The notes below the pieces were generated by a model. It did not search any database. It was not told the origin of the DNA and saw only the letters and a list, made by a program, of their open reading frames with translations. From positions 620,001 to 684,000 of the forward strand of contig NZ_JAMBOC010000001.1 of the NCBI RefSeq assembly GCF_023715405.1: 64,000 nucleotides of DNA, read 5' to 3'. Positions 59,205 to 64,000 of this stretch are shown here, piece by piece (within the stretch, counting starts at the first letter, position 1; each line of letters opens with the position of its first letter). The stretch comes from Solibacillus isronensis (lineage in GTDB: Bacteria > Bacillota > Bacilli > Bacillales_A > Planococcaceae). Made by a program: the position numbers and the translations under genes.

Positions 59205-60371
59205 ATGGATTTTACGCTAAATGATGAACAAAAAATGATTCAAAAAACAGTTAGAGATTTTGTGAATAAAGAACTGAAGCCTTTGGAGCAAGAAGTATTA
59301 AAAAATGAAAGGGAAGGCAGACCTGGTATCTCTAATGAAAAAATAAAAGAATTAAGAGAAAAGGCAAAGGCAATTGGATTTTGGGGCATTAATACGCCTG
59401 AGGAATACGGTGGAGCAAATTTAGGACCAATTATGTCAGTGTTAATTGCAATGGAATTAGGAAGAACTTTTGTACCGTTCAACTTTGGTGGTTCTGCTGA
59501 TAATATCCTTTATTTAGGTAACGAGGAACAGAAACAGAAATATTTAATCCCTACTATTAATGGTGAAAGACGTTCTTGCTTTGCTTTAACCGAGCCTGAT
59601 GCGGGATCAGATGCAAGAGGTATTCAAATGAGAGCGGTTAAAGATGGCGACCATTGGGTGTTAAATGGTGAGAAAGTATTTATTACAAATGGAAATGAAG
59701 CAGACTTTGCCATGGTATTTGCAGTGACAGATAAAGAAAAAGGCGCGAATGGCGGAGTAACTTGTTTCCTTGTAGATAAAGAAATGGGTTGGAAGTCGGA
59801 ATATATTTACACAATGGGCGAATGGGGACCAGCAACATTAGTATTTGATAACGTTCGTGTTCCTGAAGAAAATATTTTAGGAGAACTGGGTCAAGGTTTT
59901 AATTTAGGCATGCAGTGGATAGGTCAAGGGAGATATATGATTCCTGCTGGTGCAATCGGTGCTGCAGAACGCTTATTACAAATGGCCATCGACTATTCAA
60001 AAACACGAGTTACTTTTGGTAAACCTATAGCAGAACGTCAAGCAATCCAATGGATGATTGCAGATTCAGCAGTTGAAATTGAAGCAGCAAAATGGATCGT
60101 ATTTAGAGCTGCATGGATGGCTGAAAATGGTATGGATCCACGTCATCAATCGTCTATGGCAAAACTAAATGGCGCAATTATGGCAAATCAAGTGGTCGAT
60201 CGTGTTCTTCAGATCCATGGTGGAATGGGATATACAAAGGAATTACCGATTGAACGATGGTATAGAGAATTAAGATTATACCGAATTTTCGAAGGAACAG
60301 ATGAAATTCAGCGCAGAACGATTGCAAGAAATTTATTAAAAGGTCATGCAAAAGTTGGAGAGTTACTTTAA
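59205..60371 (+). CDS. Acyl-CoA dehydrogenase
   Basis: 388 residues from ATG 59205 behind AAGGAGATG. N-terminal helices (MDFTLNDEQKMIQKTVRDFV), the middle beta domain (CFALTEPDAGSDARGIQMRA, FITNGNEADFAMV), and the C-terminal helical part with FAD/CoA contacts (IHGGMGYTKELPIERWYREL, RLYRIFEGTDEIQRRTIARN). The catalytic Glu is in the YRIFEGT segment. FAD-linked beta-oxidation enzyme; chain length not readable. Precedes a TetR-type operator region. Confidence 0.94.
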   Translation: MDFTLNDEQKMIQKTVRDFVNKELKPLEQEVLKNEREGRPGISNEKIKELREKAKAIGFWGINTPEEYGGANLGPIMSVLIAMELGRTFVPFNFGGSADNILYLGNEEQKQKYLIPTINGERRSCFALTEPDAGSDARGIQMRAVKDGDHWVLNGEKVFITNGNEADFAMVFAVTDKEKGANGGVTCFLVDKEMGWKSEYIYTMGEWGPATLVFDNVRVPEENILGELGQGFNLGMQWIGQGRYMIPAGAIGAAERLLQMAIDYSKTRVTFGKPIAERQAIQWMIADSAVEIEAAKWIVFRAAWMAENGMDPRHQSSMAKLNGAIMANQVVDRVLQIHGGMGYTKELPIERWYRELRLYRIFEGTDEIQRRTIARNLLKGHAKVGELL

Positions 60372-60399
60372 TTAAGGCAGCTTCTACTCATTTATTTCT

Positions 60400-60426
60400 T
60401 TAACATACTAACTAGTCAGTTATTAT
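60400..60426 (+). promoter_or_regulatory. Candidate promoter overlapping operator 1
   Basis: TTTAAC/TTAACA near 60400 and TATTAT (60421-60426), spacer 15-16. The first palindrome fills the spacer. By eye only. Confidence 0.35.
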
Positions 60427-60451
60427 GCGGTAGTAATACTAACCGGTTAGT
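60407..60451. promoter_or_regulatory. Pair of TetR-type operators
   Basis: ACTAACTAGTCAGT (60407-60420, one mismatch) and ACTAACCGGTTAGT (60438-60451, perfect 14-bp palindrome) share the ACTRACYRGTYAGT consensus; centres 31 bp apart. They resemble TetR-family sites controlling fatty-acid or aromatic catabolism; no tetR gene lies in this window. Confidence 0.6.
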
Positions 60452-60555
60452 TAATAAGTGTGGCTCTAGATGAATAGTTAGTTTGCCAAATCAAAAATTT
60501 AATCCGAAATAGTGTGGGTAGAACATCAATTATCTTTACTATATTTTCAAATTAT

Positions 60556-60665
60556 AGTAAATGCCAGCACCGCCATGCGCTTAGGCTCTTCCGATGGAGG
60601 CAAAACCGCCTCCATGTCAGAGTCTCCAACTTGTGTCAGGGCTAAGCGAGCGTTCCCCGCTTTTC
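60556..60665. ncRNA. GC-rich structured element
   Basis: ATGGAGGC-AAAAC-CGCCTCCAT forms an 8-bp hairpin, GGCTCT/AGAGTC extends it (one G-U), and CGCTTAG pairs with CTAAGCG outside. This island is much more GC-rich than its surroundings. It could be a dispersed structured repeat or a small RNA. Named here from folding by eye. Confidence 0.5.
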
Positions 60666-60692
60666 TATTAAATTGAAAGAAGATGAATATAG

Positions 60693-61907
60693 ATGATGGA
60701 AAGGAAGGCGTTCTTTCTACTAGGATTCATAATGTTTTTAACGATGACAGGTTATGGAATAGTACTTCCTACATTACCATTCTTAGCAGATGATTTGGGG
60801 CTTTCATCAGTTCAAATGTCATCGTTAATCATAATTTGGGCAGTTTCCCAGTTAATTACTGCACCGATATGGGGTCGTTTAGCTGACAAAATAGGGAGAA
60901 AACCCGTTCTAATGATTGGCGTATTTGGCTTTGGTGTAGCTTTCCTTTTACTAATTTTGGCTCAAAATTATTGGCAATTGCTTTTAGTTCGATTAATTGG
61001 TGCAGCAATATCATCTGGTACTCAAACTGCAGCTTTTTCGATGGTAGCTGATCACACTAGAAAAGAGTTTAGAAATCAAACCATCGCGAAAATGGGGGCA
61101 GTGAATGGACTTGGCTTTTTGTGTGGTCCAGCTATTGGAGGGTTATTTTCTCCATTTGGAGTCGTAGTACCTTTTATTATTGCAGGATCTCTAGCATTAA
61201 TAACTCTACCTTTTGCCCATTTTTACATCCGAGATTCGATAAATAATGATAATAAAGAAACTCAGAATACGTTTGCTGGAAATAATGAAACAGTTTCTTT
61301 TTGGAAATCCATTACAATGGTTACGAAAACCGGATATTGGAATCATTATATGATCATACTTGGATTGTCCATTGCAGCTTCGAGTTTCTTCGGTCTACTT
61401 GGATATTATCTAATAGCAAAATTTGAAGCTACCCCAATCTTTGTAAGTATGGCCTTTAGCGCACAAGCTGGAACTTCTGTCTTGGTACAATTCTTTTTAC
61501 TAAAAAAATGTTATGAATTATGGAATGAAGACACGATTACAAAAATTGGCTTATCCTTTACGGCAATTGGCTATTGTTTAATTAGTTTTGCGCCATTAAT
61601 ATGGGTAGCAATTTTAGGATGTGTCTTTACTGGTTTTGGGCAATCATTGGTTCGGCCGACTACTATAGCGATGTTATCAAAACGCACTGAGATGGGGCGA
61701 GGTATTACATTAGGCCTCCAAGAATCAATGGATAGTTTAGGGAGAATACTTGGACCTCTTTGGGGGGGCTGGGTATTCATATATCTCGTATCGGCTCCAT
61801 TTATAACTTCTGCTGTTATAACAGTAATTCTATTAGGTATTGCATTTTTAATAACTTCCCAACAGAAAATTGAAATATCTCTACACAAAGATACTAGTAA
61901 CTCATAA
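60693..61907 (+). CDS. MFS drug/metabolite exporter (DHA1 type)
   Basis: 404 residues from ATG 60693 (or 60696; weak SD AAAGAAG). Twelve TM segments. Motif A WGRLADKIGRKPVL in loop 2-3 and motif C NGLGFLCGPAIGG in TM5, the 12-TM antiporter signature. Similar in form to tetracycline/multidrug exporters. Substrate unknown. Lies between the operator region and the acyl-CoA ligase. Confidence 0.9.
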   Translation: MMERKAFFLLGFIMFLTMTGYGIVLPTLPFLADDLGLSSVQMSSLIIIWAVSQLITAPIWGRLADKIGRKPVLMIGVFGFGVAFLLLILAQNYWQLLLVRLIGAAISSGTQTAAFSMVADHTRKEFRNQTIAKMGAVNGLGFLCGPAIGGLFSPFGVVVPFIIAGSLALITLPFAHFYIRDSINNDNKETQNTFAGNNETVSFWKSITMVTKTGYWNHYMIILGLSIAASSFFGLLGYYLIAKFEATPIFVSMAFSAQAGTSVLVQFFLLKKCYELWNEDTITKIGLSFTAIGYCLISFAPLIWVAILGCVFTGFGQSLVRPTTIAMLSKRTEMGRGITLGLQESMDSLGRILGPLWGGWVFIYLVSAPFITSAVITVILLGIAFLITSQQKIEISLHKDTSNS

Positions 61908-61988
61908 TCGGAAAGATTGACCTTAAAATGTAAGCGCTTTAATGTGAAAAATACTATGAAAATAGTAAATAAAAGTTAGGAGGGTAAC

Positions 61989-63536
61989 ATGTTACTAACT
62001 GAATTATTGGGTGGAAATATTGAGAATTTTGGTGAGTATAACCTTCTGTATTTCTATGATAAAACTTATACAAATAGTGAAACGGAAATTATTTGTAAGA
62101 AAGTTTCTAGTCTTGTCCATTCTCTGGGAGTGGAAAAAGGAGATCGGGTGTTAATTTGTATGCCAAATTGTCCCGAAGTTATTTTCTCTTACCAAGGAGT
62201 ATTAGGAGTTGGTGGCATCATTGTACCAGCTATGTATCTTTTACATGAAAATGAAATCAACTTTATTTTAAAAAATTCTGAAGCAAAAGTTATTATTACA
62301 TCATCTATTCTATTGCAAAAATTAAAAAATGCATCCAGTGATTTATCTGTTAAACCCAAGATTATTTGCATTGATCAACCAAGAGAGGAAGATATACAAG
62401 AAGAGTTCGAAATCATTGAATGGGAAAAGGCTCTTTCTAATATATCAATTTATGAAAATGCTCCTTTAGAGTTAAAAGAATCAGATGTAGCCGTCATCCT
62501 TTATACATCCGGCACTACGGGTATACCGAAGGGAGTTATGTTAACGCATAAAAATCTCTACTCAAATTCAATGTCAGGATTAAAACTTAGAGCGGAGGAC
62601 GAAATAAGAAGTACTACTCTAGGTGTTCTTCCTCTAGCCCATATTTATGGTTTTGGCATTATGAATAGTATGTTTTTGCTAGGAAGCTCAGTTGTTATTT
62701 TTGATAAATTCGATGCGGAAGAGGTATTTAAGGTTATTGAAAAATTTAAAGTAAAATCCTTTGCTGCAGTTCCGGCTATGGTGCATGCGATGTATTATCA
62801 TCCGAATGCCTATAAATATGACTTATCTAGTTTAGAAACAGTTGGATCGGGGGCTGCTGCACTAGCGATTAGCTTACGTCATAAGTTTAAAGAAAAATTT
62901 GGGGCTGAGGTACGAGATGCGTATGGACTTTCTGAAGCATCGCCAGGAGTTGCTACACAACGTAATGATATGCCGATTAAAGAAGGTTCTGTAGGAGTAC
63001 CAATGCCAGGTGTAAACATTAAAATCGTGGATGAAGGTGGATATGAGGTACCAGTTGGGGATGTCGGTGAATTATTAGTACAAGGCGATAATGTAACGCC
63101 TGGTTATTTTAAAAATGAAGAAGAAACAAAAAAGGCACTACAAAATGGATGGCTTCATACAGGGGATATGGCAAAAGTGGATGATGAAGGCTATCTGTAC
63201 ATTGTAGATCGTAAAAAGGATTTAATTATTCGAGGTGGATTTAATATTTATCCGAGAGATTTAGAGGAATTGCTAGTTAAACATGAAGCTGTTTTGGAAG
63301 CTGCGGTGATTGGTGTTCCTTCCGAAAAAATGAGTGAAGAAATTGTTGCTTGTATTGTGAAAAAGCCGGATGCAGAAGTAAGTGCAAGTGAATTAATCGG
63401 ATACTGCCAACAAAATTTAGCTAAATATAAGACACCTCGTCATATTGAATTCATTCAGGAACTTCCGAAAAATGGTGTTGGGAAAATCATGAAAATAAAG
63501 CTGAGAGAACAATTTGCTAACCTGATATTAGATTAA
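61989..63536 (+). CDS. AMP-dependent acyl-CoA synthetase/ligase
   Basis: 515 residues from ATG 61989 behind AGGAGGG. A3 motif LYTSGTTGIPKGVMLTHKN, A5 RDAYGLSEASP, A7/A8 GWLHTGDMAKVDDEGYL then YIVDRKKDLIIRGGFNIYPR, and the A10 Lys in LPKNGVGKIMK. Adenylate-forming family: makes acyl-AMP then acyl-CoA from a carboxylic acid, ATP and CoA. The side-chain pocket is not diagnostic. With the upstream dehydrogenase it could act in fatty or aryl acid use. Confidence 0.93.
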   Translation: MLLTELLGGNIENFGEYNLLYFYDKTYTNSETEIICKKVSSLVHSLGVEKGDRVLICMPNCPEVIFSYQGVLGVGGIIVPAMYLLHENEINFILKNSEAKVIITSSILLQKLKNASSDLSVKPKIICIDQPREEDIQEEFEIIEWEKALSNISIYENAPLELKESDVAVILYTSGTTGIPKGVMLTHKNLYSNSMSGLKLRAEDEIRSTTLGVLPLAHIYGFGIMNSMFLLGSSVVIFDKFDAEEVFKVIEKFKVKSFAAVPAMVHAMYYHPNAYKYDLSSLETVGSGAAALAISLRHKFKEKFGAEVRDAYGLSEASPGVATQRNDMPIKEGSVGVPMPGVNIKIVDEGGYEVPVGDVGELLVQGDNVTPGYFKNEEETKKALQNGWLHTGDMAKVDDEGYLYIVDRKKDLIIRGGFNIYPRDLEELLVKHEAVLEAAVIGVPSEKMSEEIVACIVKKPDAEVSASELIGYCQQNLAKYKTPRHIEFIQELPKNGVGKIMKIKLREQFANLILD

Positions 63537-63573
63537 TATAAGTAGTTTAATATACTTGAAAGGAGGCATTCGA

Positions 63574-64000
63574 ATGACTGGAAAAAATGACACACTACTC
63601 CAAGTAGAGGAAATGAAGACGGTTTTTAAGACCAGAAAAGGTAACCTAGAAGCTGTTGATGGTATTTCATTTAGTATTTCTAAAGGTGAAACAGTAGCGA
63701 TTGTAGGTGAATCAGGTTCTGGTAAAAGCGTATCAGCACTCTCGATTTTACGTTTGTTGGACAGTAATGGAGAAGTCACTTCCGGGAAAATCCTGTTTAA
63801 TAATTTAAATTTAAAAGATATTAGTAATGAGGAAATCCGAAAAATTCGAGGAAATGAAATTGCCATGATTTTTCAGGATCCGATGACATGCTTAGACCCT
63901 GTATACACGATCGGTGATCAGATTACCGAAACGATTAAAATTCACGAAACACTTAGTAAAAATGAACTTCAGGAACGTGCACTAGAATTATTAAGGTTAG
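63574..64000 (+). CDS. Dpp/Opp-type ABC transporter ATP-binding protein, 3'-truncated by the window edge
   Basis: The first 142 codons are visible, from ATG 63574 behind AAGGAGGC. VEEMKTVFKTRKGNLEAVDG is the beta-strand start, Walker A GESGSGKSV, Q-loop MIFQDPMTCLDPVYTIGDQI (QDPM..L(D/N)P is the hallmark of the oligopeptide class). It imports peptides or nickel with partners beyond the window. 37 bases separate it from the ligase gene, so co-transcription is likely. Confidence 0.9.
   Translation, partial: MTGKNDTLLQVEEMKTVFKTRKGNLEAVDGISFSISKGETVAIVGESGSGKSVSALSILRLLDSNGEVTSGKILFNNLNLKDISNEEIRKIRGNEIAMIFQDPMTCLDPVYTIGDQITETIKIHETLSKNELQERALELLRL

Noticed and set aside
1..64000. CRISPR arrays, tRNA/rRNA genes, complete IS elements or prophage
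   Set aside because: No regularly spaced repeats, no cloverleaf genes, and no transposase, integrase or phage structural genes seen.

Overview
The window looks like the chromosome of a low-GC, Gram-positive, spore-forming member of the Bacillales, most likely a Solibacillus/Lysinibacillus-type Planococcaceae. The evidence is AT-rich DNA, strong AAGGAGG ribosome sites, frequent TTG/GTG starts, a CotX-type spore coat protein, a Spo0E-like phosphatase, an SLH-anchored cell-wall hydrolase, a T-box leader and a YrzI-type mini-protein. The genus is an inference. I see no tRNA or rRNA, CRISPR array, prophage or intact insertion sequence. This is accessory chromosome: short transcription units separated by many hairpin terminators.

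Layout. 0-3 kb: small lipoprotein, membrane and acetyltransferase genes; one SD sits at the foot of a long hairpin. 3-6 kb: a PoxB-type enzyme and a short-chain dehydrogenase, each behind a SigB-like promoter. 7-10 kb: a LytTR regulator / DUF3021 / ABC exporter operon. 10-14 kb: a cold-shock protein with a structured leader, a pair of 130-bp direct repeats around an exported protein, and an EamA transporter under a T-box whose specifier reads as Leu CUC. 14-16.5 kb: an ABC exporter with a double-HTH MerR regulator. 18-19.6 kb: a CE6/SASA esterase and its PadR regulator, with a twin palindromic operator in the promoter. 20-29 kb: CotX protein, metalloprotease, a DUF5412 gene broken at an A10 tract, a CAP-domain secreted protein, a mini-protein cluster with YrzI, an MFS transporter, Spo0E and a uridine-kinase-like protein. 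30-41 kb: two ECF sigma/anti-sigma modules, a HIT hydrolase that seems to have lost its ATG, a kinase-fold protein, a CarD-like regulator, a HAD phosphatase and diaminopropionate ammonia-lyase.

42-52 kb is a decay-prone stretch. GNAT, SRPBCC, methyltransferase, VOC and pirin genes are interleaved with at least four broken genes: a frameshift at a T8 run, a DUF5694 stub joined to another gene's tail, a frameshifted C39-like peptidase and a NUDIX gene with an internal TAG. 52-58 kb is ordinary: SLH glucosaminidase, pdxS-pdxT, a deaminase, thpR and lipoproteins. 59-64 kb holds an acyl-CoA dehydrogenase, an MFS exporter, an acyl-CoA ligase and the start of a Dpp/Opp-type ABC ATPase. Two TetR-like palindromes and a GC-rich folded element lie in the gap after the dehydrogenase.

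A family of about 35-90 bp hairpin repeats (cores like GCGCGATTCT...AGAATCAGCGC, sometimes flanked by CAACAATCGGGC and a CCAGATTGTGAA-like tail) recurs across the whole window and often serves as terminator. I did not find one clearly new multi-gene defence or biosynthetic system. The best leads are the homopolymer frameshifts, the YrzI mini-protein cluster with tandem hairpins, the Leu-type T-box on a drug/metabolite transporter, and the SD-sequestering hairpin at 878-933.
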